From Salminus brasiliensis (Eukaryota; Chordata; Actinopteri; Characiformes; Bryconidae), in contig NC_132878.1 in the NCBI RefSeq assembly GCF_030463535.1, forward strand, positions 34,040,261 through 34,104,260: a stretch of 64,000 bases of DNA, given 5' to 3'. The notes under the pieces are model-generated. The model worked only from the letters and a program-made list of their open reading frames with translations. It was not told where the DNA came from and searched no databases. Shown piece by piece: positions 41,243-53,690 of this stretch; within the stretch, counting starts at the first letter, position 1; each line of letters starts with the position of its first letter. A program made the translations under genes and the position numbers.

Positions 41243-44200
41243 GTAGGTAGATGAACCTATGGCCATCCTCATAGGTGAACGTGATGGGCTATTAATGACC
41301 TAATGACATCTGGCAACAAACAACTCCAGTGAACAAGTAGTGTAGGATGTACTGAATGCCATGTTTAGGTCAGAACTCCTCTCCAGAACTTCTATCTGCT
41401 CTATTCTCCTGATTTCTTGTCTATGACTCTTTTGATCTTTGCTGAATATTAGGACTAGAAAGGTGTGGGGACTAGAGAGGGGTGAGCAATAGCCAATCAG
41501 TTCTGGAATTTAATCTACAGATCAACAGCTTTAGGGGTCTGGAACTAAATTGGAATGACAGCTTACTGATACACTGTGTTTTCTGTCATATTTAAAGGAA
41601 TACTGTTCATTCCTTCTAAAACATCAACCAGACAAAACATTACGTCTACAGATCATGAAGAACGGGCCCAAAGAACCACACAAATCCTTCAAAACTGTAA
41701 TTCAGTACATGATAATCTGAGCAAGGGGGACTCATTTGTGCTTTTTTCTTCCAGCAGCAGTCCTAATCTCATCCCACGAGGTTGCAGCTCCCCTCAGACA
41801 CACTTACAGATGGACACACACACATACTCTGACTCTCAGGCCTCCAGTCCCTTTAGGCCTGTGGTTATAGATGGGAGCAACGTGGCTATAAGGTGAGTGC
41901 TCTAATGATGTGCAAATTATGTGCAAATAGCTGGATCAGTACAGAGCTGTCTAAAGTAGAGAGACAGCCAAAACAATGCTGACCATCAGGCAAAATACAG
42001 TTAAACAAGTAAACCAACTCTTGGAATTAAGAACTCTAAAGAACTGTTAGCCCTAACCACTGATCACTGTGATCCAACAGGGGCCTGAAATTGTCCTGAG
42101 ACCAAAACTGCTATTAAACAAGCCTGTTTCCTCTATTTACAGTTCTTTCAGGAATGCTTTACACTCCTAAAGAGCACATGACATAGAAAATCAGTTAAAA
42201 GTGAACAAAAGTTTTTTTGCTTTTTTTTGCTGCCCAAAAATCATTTCCATATAATCGAGCCATTGGAGATATTCAGCCTACCACAGTGTAGCTCCACTTA
42301 CATTCAAGATCAAGTTAGTAAAGGTTGGAAAATGGTTGGAAATATTATAAAATAAATGATGACTGTGATGCATAAATACAGTCTTCAGCAGCAGGAATAA
42401 TAAAGCAAATATAGAGAATATAAGCCCCCTTAATTACACATGGAGTTCTCTCTTTAAAAGGTCACAGGAAACTAGGCCAAAGTGTTGCATATATTTGGAC
42501 CATGGCAGCTTAATTTAGAGCATATTATATTATTCAGCTTGGCCACAGCTGTTATTGTCCTAGCCTATACAACAGCCCATAACTGGACTCAGGTCTGTCC
42601 ATTTCAGGCCTAGCAGGTGGAAAAAAGAGAGTCTCATTTAAGCTTGGTATCGATTCCCCCGAAACTAAATGGAGAAGTAGTAAGCAAAGAGACTTCTCGT
42701 TTTTGCTCACTGAACTTTGCTGTCAAGCCTAGTAAGTGACGCACAATCAGGTGAGATGCGACGCTTCAACAATTCTCAGAGGCCGTCGCAGTGTAACAAG
42801 CTGAGCCTTGCCCAGTTGCTCCTCTGATGCCACCTCAATGCCAGTAACTGAAGGCTGCAGCTGTTTGTGCACCAGTTGTTACACATTGTGGGGTTAATGT
42901 AGCCTCTGTGTTGGGGTTGCACAGATAGGGCCACTGAAGCAAAAGCAGCAAAGTGCACACACGCCCACTCCTGCAGCCAGTTGTGCAACGTGCGTGGGGT
43001 GTTTTTGTTTCCATAGCAGGACGTCTTCAGCCACAAGATTGAAAATCTCAGTGGTGGCGGTTTGGGCTGTTTGCAAAGAACTTCCTGGACAACGGCGTAC
43101 AGAGAGACACTTCCTTAACAATGAACCTGTTATTTATTGAGCGCTGAATGCTTTTGGCCCTGCAGCGTTATTTAGGTTCTTTCTCTTTTTTTTTTTTTAT
43201 TACGCCCTGAGTTGTATGCAAAATGCCCTCCAGTTTCCTGCCACTGCTTAGGAGGGGAAGGCCCAGGGAACGGTTACCATACTACCCAGGCAAATATAAA
43301 AACGAGCATGCACACACACGCACACCCAATTCATAAGCGACTGACCGCAAGGACATGTTGTTGAATATGAAGCAGTATCTGTCAAATTGAATAAAAGGGA
43401 ATTGAATAAAGGCCACAAAAACAATATGCGAATTAGGTGTGAGTTTCCATGACAACAAAAGAACCAAAAGAACAAAACTGTCACACTCGCAAAAACATTT
43501 CTCAGAAGCATGGGTCGGATTAACAACTTCTCGTTACTGTTTTGCTTCGTTTTGTCACGGTCATGCTAATACCTCTGTCGTTTTTCACTTTTTGACATAA
43601 TCAGAATCCAGCGGATTCTGATTCTTTAGACAGTGTCAGAATTTCATGATGAATGGACTGATAGAAATGATCACTTGGAATTAAAGGTGCGAGGTAACTG
43701 GTGGATGGGACCACATTTGTAGCACTGCTGTAAAAGTGAGCGCTCGCTGGGTGAGGAAGGCTTGAGCAGTTAGATTGCTGGCTGATTGCAGAAGCAGGTG
43801 GATAGAATTGGCTTGAATAGGCTGCAGGTGTGCTACAGAGAAATGCATGCACATCATAAAACAATATATCCTCAGAGAAATGTAGGATTTAAGCGCTAAA
43901 TCAATTTACATTTTAGATAGAAATCTTTTGTGTGTGCAACTGAAATAGGCAGGACAGATCAACTCATGTAAAGGAAAGAAAGGTGAACACAAGGACGACA
44001 GTCTTAATGTGGGTGGGACTGCACAAGGATGTGGTGGATGCTGTAGGCGGCTGTGGGTCAATAGGTTTTGCAGGTGTGAGTGGGCATGAATACTGCAAGA
44101 TTTTGCAGGCACAGGCAGGCATGCTGGTGTGGATGCTAAAAATAAAGGCCTCTGGAGTGAATAGGTGAAAATATGCAAGCCGACTGGTTTTCATGACATC

Positions 44201-47200
44201 ACAGCAACACTACATTTAAAACGGGCTGTTTTTGGACCTCTGTTTCCATACTTAGACTGTAGTGTGAATGGGATTTTGAAAGCTCACCAGTTCTCATCTT
44301 AGTTCATACCAGCTACTGTACACAAAGTTTTAGTACTTACTGCTTTTTACTGGAATCAGCTCTTCTTTATACAGTGTCTCCCTGTTTCAGGGGTCCACTA
44401 ACTTTTGGACACACATGCGTGTTTGGTGTGGCGCAACAGATAACACCACTACCTGCCAGTGAGTTACCACACCATGTGGGAGGCTGGGGTTTGATTCCCG
44501 GTCTGGGTGGCTATGCTGCGCTACACCAATAAGAGTCCTTGGGCAAGACTCCTAACACTACATTGGCCCACCTCTATAATACCAGTAACCTTGTAAGTCG
44601 CTCTGGATTAGAGCGTCAGCTAAATGCCATAAATTTAAATGTGTTTATCTTCCGCCGCACAGCTCAGCATTGTTTAATCTCTCTGGCATGACACCACTAC
44701 TGTTGGTTCAACCAAAGTGCAAACACTATGGTTGAGGTGCCCCAAGGTTGAGCGCTAGGTCAACTGACGATAGGTTGCACATCACTGACTGTACAGTGGG
44801 ATCAGGATCTCAGCAAAGAATGATCTGGGTCTCAATTATTTGTAGCGGAAGGATCATGTGACTTTCAGGTTGGCATTGCTGTCACACCCCATGACTCACT
44901 CTTCTAGTCACCCTCAGAGATCAATGAAAACCTGAAGATAAAAAGTCAGCCCCTGCACATGCACAGAGATTAGAAAAGTTCATGTACTACAAAAGGGCAT
45001 CCAAGCACAGTCAACTTTCAGCGACATTTGAGGACCTTTATGCACTTTCTTGTTAAATGAGTCACACAGCAATGCGTGGCATCTGAAGAAAAGGAGGGGA
45101 ACGTGTCCAAAATCAAAGCAACAATAAAATTTATGAAATAACCCTAAATCTGCTAAATTGTCCAAGAGGACAACAGAAACTACAGAGCATTCCTGTATGT
45201 TTCTAGTAGGTCATGACCTTTCTCTTTAAAGCGTGAGGCTGAAATTATGCATGACCTACTCATGAAAACATGAAATCAAATGTTCCACGATGAAACCCAA
45301 ACGAGGCTGGGCTTTGAGTGGCTCAGCTGTCTAATGCGCTACTACCATGGCCTGGGTATACTGCTTTGCCATCAGCGACCAGAGTCAGAGAGAGTACAAT
45401 TGGCCGTGCTCGCTCCCCACATCACATTACGAGATGTCGGCCGGCACAGGTGTCCGTTAGCCGGTGGGTTGGAGCTGGGGTCCCGGGCCTTTCCTCCAAG
45501 CAGCAGTTGGAGGTGGCTGGCTTTGCATGTATCTGAGACATGTGTTAAATCCTTATCCTTCTAGAGTCTGGAGTATTGCTAGTGCTAGGGGGGAGCGACG
45601 AACAGATGGGTTCAGTATGAAATTAGGAGGACAAAAAGGGAAAACTATGACAAACTTTCATTATTATTTGCATGTTAATGTTTCATATATTTCTTTTCTG
45701 TGTACAGTTTGGTTTTTATATGAGCTTTCTCATCTAAATATACATCATCAGTGTCATACAAAAAGCTCCATTTATGCGTTTTTTCACTGTTTGACATAAT
45801 GTGAATCTGGCAGTTCTTCTCTACACTGTGTCAAATGAATGACCAACGATGAAGGAATCATTAGAAAGGCTCCAAAATGACCTGGAACCAAATCTTTTTA
45901 GATTGACTTCCACTAGAAGTAAAGAAGGTTTTTGAAAAGTTGAGGTTTCTGTAAAGTTGCCATTCTGAAGTTCTCAACGATAGCAGCTGATGTCCACATG
46001 TTCTCTTTTGTGCAGCCATGGGAATAAGCAGGTGTTTTCATGCCGGGGGATCCAGCTGGCCGTCCAGTGGTTCTGGGACAGGGGGATTCGTGACATCACC
46101 GTTTTTGTGCCTCTGTGGAGGAAAGAGCAGTCACGGCCCGAGGCTCCGATTACAGGTAGGGTGAAGGACCTAGGGCTGATTCACCATGTACAGGCTACTG
46201 AACTTATTATAGCAACGGAGTGAATAAGGCTAAACGTGAGAAGACTTAAGTGAGGTATAAAACCAAATGTAGTGTAAAATTGTAGTCAAGCGGTGCAGTG
46301 GCTTTGGGACATCACAGTCTGAGGCAGTGAAGTAAGATTCACTGTATTGGGCCTTAGAAGCCATTGGAGCTATTGTTAGGAATGGAAATCATGGGCCAAA
46401 GCAGATGGTTTTATGTCTGTAACTGCCGATGCATAAATGTCCACGTTTATACAATATAGGAATTAATACTTAAGGCCAGATTAAACTTCTTGCATTAGAG
46501 GTCTGTTTGGTTCTGATCTGCTTTCCTTTCCGTCTGCTTAAGTCCTTCTCTAGTTTCTAGGCTATTCAGTCACAGTGTGAGACGGTCTCTTCTGTCCTCT
46601 AGCCTTGCTCAGAAGAGGGTCTTGATTATGTCTTCTGTGTTTTGCCATCAGATCAGCACATCCTCAGAGAGCTGGAGCGCAGGAACATCCTGGTGTACAC
46701 ACCTTCGCGCTGCGTAAACGGCAAAAGGGTGGTGTGCTATGACGACCGCTACATCGTGAAGCTGGCCTACGACTCGGATGGCATCATCGTGTCCAATGAC
46801 AACTACCGCGACCTGCAAGTGGAGAAGCCCCAGTGGAAGAAGTTCATTGAGGAGAGGCTGCTGATGTACTCTTTCGCCAACGACATGTGAGTGGCACTGT
46901 CACAAATATGCATTTGCATGCAATGATTCCAGGAAGAGCCATGGGGCAAAAAACATTGCTTAATAGAGAGTCTATGATAGTTTCACTGTACATTTCCACA
47001 GTTCCATTATGCAATCACGTCAAAGTTCTTGCATGATTAAGCAGTTAACTATACTCTGCCATTTAGAATCACTCATCATTAAAATGGTTGTACAGATTAG
47101 GTGGTTCCCATTGCCAGGCTGTTGTTTTTGTTAGGTGATTGCTATGGTAGCCCAGGTGGTGACATCGCCAAGTGGTTACCGTGGTACTTTGCGTGGTTAG

Positions 47201-49298
47201 CTGGGGGTTACCAGTGTATTTGCATCATTGTGGCATAAGAAGGATGTACAAGGTTCAAAATCTGTTGCTATGACACCTTATCCTGAATCAACAAGCTGTA
47301 TACAACCTCAAATCACAATCAGACCAAACAATCTGGAGTTGGAGCAGTGACCATATCTTGAAAAGATATGAAACATTATGAAACATTGGAGGATTATAAA
47401 TCAGGCTCAGTTTGCAATGCTCACTGCAGTGCAACCATATTAATAACAGACACTACATTCCTGTTTAGATTATGATGTTTGAAAATTAAACCATTTGCAT
47501 GATTAGCAAAAACTTGGACTTCGGTTGGACAATCAATCAGAACAGGGAGGCATTCTTGGGGCTAGGCTCTTGGGAAGGCCTAGCATAGTCCTTTTTGAAC
47601 TAGGAAAAACACCTGTGTTACAAAAGCATAACTGTTGTATGGGATGCAGCTGTTATTAAGATTCCTTCGAGATGAGACACACCAAATCTACTTCCTGTTT
47701 GTGGAACCATTGAGTTATAACACTCATCAACAATCAACAATGTGCATCATACTAGGTTCAGCTAATGTGTTGGGTTATTTGTTTGTTTTTTTTAAATGAA
47801 GGTTCATGCCACCTGATGATCCACTAGGGAGAAATGGACCAACAATTGAAAATTTCCTCCGGAAGAAGCCCACAGGAACAGAGAACAAGCAGCTACACTG
47901 TCCATATGGTAGGTCATTTACAAAGCGCATAAAGCCAGAAGGTCCTTTGCTGGGCTTTCTGGGACACTTTCATTCATAAAGTCTAATGGACTTTTCACAA
48001 GTCTACAATTACTAGGCTTACTATAGTCTTTCGGCTAGATTTTAGAACATGAGGAGAGAATAACATGCTAATGCTGAATGATCATTCCAAAAGTATTAGT
48101 CTATCAGTGCAGAGAACAGTTCCACTGCTCTTCAGCCCAATGCTGGGGAGCTTTAAACATCTCAAGCCCATGCTTGGCATTGGGCATGTTGACCTCAGGC
48201 TAATGTTCAGCTGCTCTAGGGCACCCAATTCTATTGGCAGTGCGTTTGTATGGAGATTATACAGGCTATTAGTGAGAACCTGTCACCTGGATGCACTTTA
48301 AGTAGTGCACATTAGCCTTGTAGCACAAGTGCTAAAGCAAAGAAGAAAAAATTGGATACTCTCAATATAAACAGTCAAACTAATGAATGCGCTACATTTT
48401 TGTACTTGCCCAGGCTCCTGCCTTCATCCCTACTTTGTTCTTCGCAGGGAAGAAGTGCACATATGGCGTGAAATGCAAATACTACCACCCTGAGCGCTCC
48501 AACCAGCCCCTGTTGTCTGTGGCAGATGAGCTCAGAGCAAAGAGTCAGCCAGGTTGCGAAACAGAGGACTTCCAAACCTCTACACACTTCAATTACACAA
48601 ACTGCAAGCAGACGACCACGCTTACTTCAGCAGCTTACCAGGATGAGCTAACTCGAGCCCTCTCCGGACTCGACCTCTACAGCGGCCCATGTGAAAGACC
48701 TCCCTACCTGCAGAGGTCACTACCTGCCTTGTGCAAGAGCAACAAGAGCCCTGTGCCCCGACTTTATCTCAGCGACTCCGCCCTCCCAACATCACTGGCC
48801 TTCAGCAGCGGGTGCATGTCTAGCAGTGGGTTCATGTCTGGCAGCGACAGCGACAGCATCCCATCTAATGGCTCCTTAATGGACCAAAGGCGAGCACACA
48901 GCCCTGACATATACATTCGGGCCCATCGCCCAGGCCTACACACACTTTCAGGCTGCCAACACGCCCACTCAGATTTAGGCCTTAACTACGCTCACGCACC
49001 ACATCCACCGCACGGATACCAGCCACGCAGCTCTTGCAAGGACACGGCGACCTCGCTTTTCAGCGAACCCTTGTCTTTCCATAATGCGCTGGCCCGACAA
49101 GCATCCTATTCCAGCTGGGGGCAGGACAAGGTCAGGAACGCTGGGGTCATGGACAGAAGGAAGGACGTGAGGTCCCAGCTCAGTACGATCTTCCCTCAGA
49201 GCACGGTGGACCAGGTTATGAGCCTGTATCCACACACGCTGGACACAACCGAGCTGGTCGCGCTGATACAGAAATACAGGAACAGCCAACTGCTGTGA
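41055..49298 (+). CDS. zc3h12d: zc3h12d (Regnase-4 type CCCH/PIN endoribonuclease), complete, six coding exons
   Basis: Proteins of this family cut stem-loops in inflammatory mRNAs and dampen macrophage and T-cell activation. Joining 41055-41242, 41755-41892, 46016-46155, 46652-46886, 47802-47908 and 48448-49298 gives 552 residues in one frame. Domains: N-terminal UBA-like helix region (about 7-45, [19 protein letters not shown]); PIN/NYN nuclease (about 97-260) with acidic residues D102 (VVIDGSN), D186 and D187 (CYDDRY), D205 (SNDNY) and D209; CCCH finger at 267-283 (C-x5-C-x5-C-x3-H); a long Ser/Pro/His-rich linker; a conserved C-terminal helical piece from about 504 ([15 protein letters not shown]). 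The short N-terminus, the C-terminal piece and convergent tab2 favour zc3h12d, although the PIN core also resembles zc3h12a and zc3h12c. The start ATG has G at -3 and +4. Confidence 0.9.
41755..41892 (+). CDS. zc3h12d: zc3h12d coding exon 2 (start of PIN domain)
   Basis: The acceptor is cttttttcttccag and the donor 'ataag|gtgagt'. It carries a variable Ser/Pro/Thr linker, then [13 protein letters not shown] with the first catalytic Asp. Two further AG dinucleotides follow at three-base steps (ccagcagcag), so one or two Ser codons may be optionally skipped. Confidence 0.9.
44413..44642 (+). repeat. tRNA-derived SINE, copy 2
   Basis: It closely matches 13962-14190 along its full length: 'ggtgtggcgcaacagataac', 'gtttgattcccgg' in the B-box position, 'aagagtccttgggcaagact', 'gtaagtcgctctggattaga' and 'gctaaatgccataaatttaa'. 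It lies in the sense orientation of zc3h12d. Confidence 0.8.
45308..45650 (+). repeat. Second SINE family, long copy
   Basis: A tRNA-like head 'gagtggctcagctgtctaat' is followed by 'gagagtacaattggccgtgc', 'tcctccaagcagcagttgga', 'gctttgcatgtatctgagac' and 'gtctggagtattgctagtgc', then A-rich sequence. The 3' half recurs at 16262-16435. The small frames inside are not genes. Confidence 0.6.
46016..46155 (+). CDS. zc3h12d: zc3h12d coding exon 3
   Basis: The acceptor is cttttgtgcag and the donor 'acag|gtaggg'. It encodes [19 protein letters not shown] and [16 protein letters not shown], near-invariant in the family. Confidence 0.92.
46652..46886 (+). CDS. zc3h12d: zc3h12d coding exon 4 (catalytic core)
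   Basis: The acceptor is tttgccatcag and the donor 'gacat|gtgagt'. It encodes [46 protein letters not shown] and [14 protein letters not shown], with four of the five acidic residues. Confidence 0.94.
46887..48447 (+). other. zc3h12d: zc3h12d introns 4 and 5 (exon 5 between them)
   Basis: Intron 4 is 46887-47801 and intron 5 is 47909-48447. I see no repeat or RNA gene in either. Intron 3 (46156-46651) is likewise plain. Confidence 0.7.
47802..47908 (+). CDS. zc3h12d: zc3h12d coding exon 5
   Basis: The acceptor is 'tttaaatgaag' and the donor 'tatg|gtaggt'. It encodes [23 protein letters not shown] and the first cysteine of the zinc finger (CPY). Confidence 0.92.
48448..49298 (+). CDS. zc3h12d: zc3h12d last coding exon (zinc finger, linker, C-terminus)
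   Basis: The acceptor is ttgttcttcgcag. It begins [19 protein letters not shown], then [10 protein letters not shown], a low-complexity Ser-rich stretch ([20 protein letters not shown]), a His/Pro-rich stretch ([19 protein letters not shown]) and the conserved end. The stop is TGA at 49296-49298. In this family the linker is poorly conserved, as here. Confidence 0.93.
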
Positions 49299-50911
49299 AA
49301 CCGGATATGCAAGTCGTCAAAGGGTTTCAGAGACAGTCATCTTCTGTGTAGAAAAGCTCGCATCCACAAAATACCGACAAAAAAAAGAAACCATGAACGT
49401 TAAAGCACGGTCAGTGTAATGTGGGTCATTTCATGTTAGTTCCTTAGTTATTAAGCTTTCACAAAGTGCACAGGGATATTTTTTTTTATTTTTTTTAGGG
49501 TTAGGTTAGGGTTGACAATGCTTAGTCTCAGCCTCATGCAGTCCTGTACAGTCTGATCTATATTGCTACCAAAACTGGGCACAATCATTGGGATTTGGTC
49601 AGTTTCACGCTGCTTGGCCTTCTGGTGGCGGTTCCTCTGCCAGGCTCTTCTGCCATAGATGTTCTACCATTGGCTTAAAACACCAACGTGGTAACCTACA
49701 TTGCTCACATGAATATCAGAAGTGAAATTATCGATCGTTACTAAAGATAGGGCCTTTTTGCTCACCAAAGTGCTGTTACTGAACAACTTCAGAGAACTTA
49801 ACTTTCAATAAGTCAATTTCCAGGTTTCTATTGGTCCATTTATCAAACTTCTGCTACAACTGCCAGATTCACATCATGTCAAAAAGTCAAAAATGGAGAT
49901 TGTATCTGTCAGGGATGAAATGTAAATGAATTACAAAGGATATCTTTAGAACAATTAATAGGTAAAAAGGTGGGGAAAAGGCTAGCTCAAAATGCAGTGA
50001 TTATTTTATGTAGCGATGAATATGATAATGACATTGGAAGGGCCCAGCTTGGCAGGGGGGGGGCTCCCTGGTCACCATACTGTACATACTGTCTGTACAT
50101 ACAGTCTAGCCTTCTGCTAGCAACATACAGCAGCTAAAATAATAATAAATAAATATGACCTTCACAGCATGGCTACTCAAGACCTTTCTTCTTAGCATTT
50201 AGGAGCTCTTAAGCAAGATATCCCTGTGTGTTTGCTGACAGTCATACTGGTTTGCCTGGGTCTGTTTTCTTGTAGCCCCGTTTCACATATCTCAGTTAGT
50301 TCGACTGCACGTAAACCAGAATGGCGCTACCCTCTGTCAAAGTAAATGCTTCTTAGTCATGCTAAATGACAAAACACTCAAGACTCTGTCCCGCTTGCAA
50401 GACTTAACAAAGCCCAAGTCTTTTCCACTTAGCATTACTTTGCTACTGAGTTTTTGACAAGCTACGCAAAGCTTACAAATCAATGTAGCAGTTCAGCTTT
50501 TAATGTTGAACTCCGTCTCAATGCAAAACCTCAATTCCAGGCGTTCGTTCCCCATTTGAGTTTATGAGACTAAATAGGAACCAGCAACTGGTGTTAGCAT
50601 CTGTGACCTTGAGGAACTGTGATTGCCAAATGCTTGCCCAAATGTTCCCTTTAACATTGTTCTTAAATGCTAACTTCATGTGAGCGTCACATGCACTATA
50701 CCATGACTAGCTGAATGTATTTCCCGGGGTGATGTCACTCCGTAACAGTGACAATTATGAGACATGAAGTTTGCAAATTGCCATGTGCTCTGCATTAGCT
50801 TCCGTTCAGAGTTAGCAAGACTTAGCTTGCTCCTTGTAAGAGAATGTGCTTGTGTGGGGGCCAGATCCTCACAGAGTTTAAATGTATTCTGACTGAATAA
50901 TGGCTAAAAGC

Positions 50912-51165
50912 ATTGGGGCAATGGTGGCTCAGTGGTTAGAGCTCCGGACTGGTGACAGGGTTGTGGGTTCGAGACCCGGGCTCGGCAAGCTGCCACTGTT
51001 GGGCCCTTGAGCAAGGCCCTTCACCCTCTCTGCTCCCCAGGCGCCACAGCAATGGCTGCCCACCGCTCCGGGCGCGTGTTCTCACTGTCCACTGTGTGTG
51101 TGTGTGTGTGTGTTCACTGCACAGATGGGATAAAAGCAGAAGCCAAATTCCATCTGTGTCCATCA
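50912..51165 (+). repeat. tRNA-derived SINE, third family, in the zc3h12d 3' region
   Basis: The tRNA-like head is 'gtggctcagtggttagagct' and 'ggttcgagacccggg' is the B box. The body has 'gggcccttgagcaaggccct' and 'caccgctccgggcgcgtgtt', then a (TG)n stretch, 'cactgcacagatgggataaa' and 'gcagaagccaaatt'. This is the usual layout of a widespread fish SINE. It is well kept, so the insertion is fairly recent. Confidence 0.8.
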
Positions 51166-51751
51166 CAAACGGTCAATATGGTTGTCTTGTCTGTCTATGC
51201 TTACAAAGAACAGTGAGCTATAGCTAACTAGCTAGCAAGCTTTCCTCGCTTATGAGCACCAGCATGGAGGAGGTAGGTTAAGTAGAGAAAAAAGTGGAAA
51301 TGAATGAGAGCTATGGCGTTTCTAGCCCCGTTTACAATGCACAGGTGGCAAAGACTCGTGAATATTCCGCTACGTTAAAATAGCATCCGTTTTTTTGTTG
51401 TTTTGTATTTTAGTTGAATAAAATCATACTGTGTGTGTGAATAGGGTTTAAGAAGGGATGCTGGGGAATAGTAAGGCACATGCTTTAATTTTGGCTAAAG
51501 TATGATTTGTAAATTTGATGCTTTGGCCCCGTTGCTTGGCACAAATGAAATATAAACACAAAGAATAAGCAATCTCCACACATGTGTGTAGGGAGGTAAG
51601 TCAACAGAGACTGAGATGGGGTTTTATCACAGCTGTGCGTGGTTTTCCTTTGTAACCTCAAAATGAGGCCTGTATTAGTGCTAGCCAAGCTGGTATAACA
51701 CACATTGGTTCTGCTTGTACTGTCCTAATGTGCTCCAAATCTGTTCTTACC

Positions 51752-51757
51752 AATAAA
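51752..51757 (+). terminator. zc3h12d: Candidate zc3h12d poly(A) signal
   Basis: AATAAA is embedded in an A run. It could equally be the tail of a processed insertion. Confidence 0.35.
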
Positions 51758-51770
51758 AAAAAAAAAAAGA

Positions 51771-53684
51771 CTACTTTTTAAAAACTGTTCTGTTTCTTCA
51801 TATTTTTCTACACATTTAGTTGAAAGTCTGGCGTTTTGTGTGGTAGCAGTGGTGAGATTTGGTACAAACGGATAGATCTCCAGTTGACATCATATAACAC
51901 ACAGGTAGCAACGTGAGAGAGCAGTTTACTTAGGTATGTAAAGTCAGATCAGATCTACAAGTGATAATAGAAACTTTGAGAAAGTATCTTAAAGTAAACA
52001 AGCTCGAGGCTGATGCTAAACTTAGATCAACGTTTAATGAATGTCTTACTGATGTGTACGTAAGGGAATAATTCCGTTGATAATTTAGGATAAGTTCCCT
52101 CATTTAAATCAGGCCTTCCTCAAAATGTGCCAGGACTTAATAATATGAACATCAATATGATTATATGTACTGTATCTAACAAAAGGGACCCCAACCCAGG
52201 CCCAACTCCGCCGATCGAATACACCTGGCTTCATTCACCTGGACTGGGCATGCTAGATTAGGGTGGTAGATCACCAAAACCAGGACTAGAGAACTGGGGA
52301 TCTACCTGTGGTCCCCAATCCTGGTCTAATGCAAATGCCCAAATTATTATTTCAATATTTCCCAATTTCCCAGACACATTAACAAGCCCCTTACATGCTG
52401 GGTCAGGTGTTGTACTGTAATGGAAACCCAAATGTTGTAGAGCATGTGGTCCCGAACACTGTCTTTGGGGACTTCTAGATTAGCTTTTTAGCGTGAGAAA
52501 TACATTGTTCGCAGGCAGATTCCTAGTAAGGAAACAAAAACTGCACTGGCAGGCATGTAGAAAGATAAAGGTACACTCAGAAGTCTGAGCCCAATAGAAC
52601 TGTGGGATTTCCTGAAGAAGTCCTCATTTATTAAAATAAATAAATAAAAATCCTTCAACACCATACATAGTGGGGTCGGTGTGAGAGCAGTAGTGAAAAT
52701 TCTTCTATTTTGCCTTCTATGAAGATCATTAGCCTCACAATTTGAAGGAAAATTAGAATCTTAACCACTGCATGAGCGACTGATCAGACACAGATCAGAT
52801 GTACTCGAGAGCTGTCTGCGCCAATTGAAGACCCAAGACTTTTTTTTCAAAATTCTAAATTTTGTTGACTGTTAAATGAAGGGACTTTAAGTTAACACTC
52901 AGCTATAGACTGTTTATTCATCCCTGATTTAGCTCTACACTTCATGCAAGCATCGAAACTGGCTCCATAAAGTACTGTTGCCGTTTACAGGAAACAGAAA
53001 CCCAAGTTCTCAAAAAGTGTAACACTGGCCTCTAGTGGTTACAAATCTGCTACTTGATTTCCTAAGTAAATTTCAAGAGTAAGAAAGCCGCAACACACAA
53101 AGACTTGCAACCTTATAAAACAATGGAGAATGAAGAACAATTTAAGCATTCAACGTTTTCCTTTGGGTAGGCATGGATTCGGCATGTCTGTCTTTAGTAG
53201 GGACTGGACTTCTTGTTAAACCTGAAAGATCCTGCATGACAATCTGCTCCAGTAGGCTAAAAAACCTTGGTAGCTTGGGAGAAACTTTCAAAACACCTTT
53301 CAGCAGAACAAGGATCACAAGCACAAGGCCACACAACATAAATGTATACAGTCTTCAGTGGTCAAGTCCAAGTCCAATCAAGAATCTGTCAAGGAAGTGT
53401 CATCCAACAAACTAGTTCAATTGGCTTAAAATCACTCCCCAACAGTGAACAGAGCCGACACTCGCCACAAGAGGCTCAAAGCTGTTACTACAGTAGAAGG
53501 TGGTTCTACAAAGCGCTGGTCTGAAGAAGCTGCATACTTTGCGCTAGCTTAACTTTTTAGTATGTCTTTTAAAGATCTGTAATCTAATCGGTCAATTAAT
53601 AAACTGGAAAAAGTTTACTGCTTGTTTTGCATATCAAGTCAGCACGCAACAACAAACCCAAAAGCATTTCAGAACATTTTTTTG
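51771..53684. other. Spacer between the convergent 3' ends of zc3h12d and tab2
   Basis: About 1.9 kb without an exon. It contains the dispersed repeat at 52184-52330 and otherwise nothing I can name. Confidence 0.55.
52184..52330. repeat. Dispersed repeat of the 'gttgaatcaggtgt' type, copy 5
   Basis: It shows an inverted arrangement: 'gaccccaacccaggcccaac' at the left and 'gtggtccccaatcctggtct' at the right, with 'aatacacctggcttcattca' between. Confidence 0.45.
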
Positions 53685-53690
53685 TTTATT
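53685..53690 (-). terminator. tab2: Candidate tab2 poly(A) signal
   Basis: Plus-strand tttatt is AATAAA in the tab2 sense, within 'ttttttgtttatttttac'. Confidence 0.4.

Larger units (their letters stand above)
41893..46015 (+). other. zc3h12d: zc3h12d intron 2
   Basis: This 4.1-kb intron holds a complete SINE (44413-44642) and a second SINE (45308-45650). The stretch 41900-44400 shows no repeat or exon I can name. Short open frames here are chance. Confidence 0.75.
49299..51770 (+). other. zc3h12d: Probable zc3h12d 3' untranslated region
   Basis: The region runs from the stop to an AATAAA at 51752-51757 followed directly by a run of A. Earlier candidates are AATAAA words near 50143-50152. 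It includes a short (TTAGGG)-like patch at 49487-49512 and a SINE at 50912-51165. The true end cannot be fixed from sequence alone. Confidence 0.45.

Noticed and set aside
41055..49298. Assignment as zc3h12a (Regnase-1) or zc3h12c
   Set aside because: The nuclease core is close to both. The short N-terminus, the C-terminal [10 protein letters not shown] piece, the total length near 550 and adjacency to tab2 fit zc3h12d better.
49487..49512. Short ttagggttaggttaggg patch as an interstitial telomere
   Set aside because: Only about three imperfect units, expected by chance in repeat-rich DNA.
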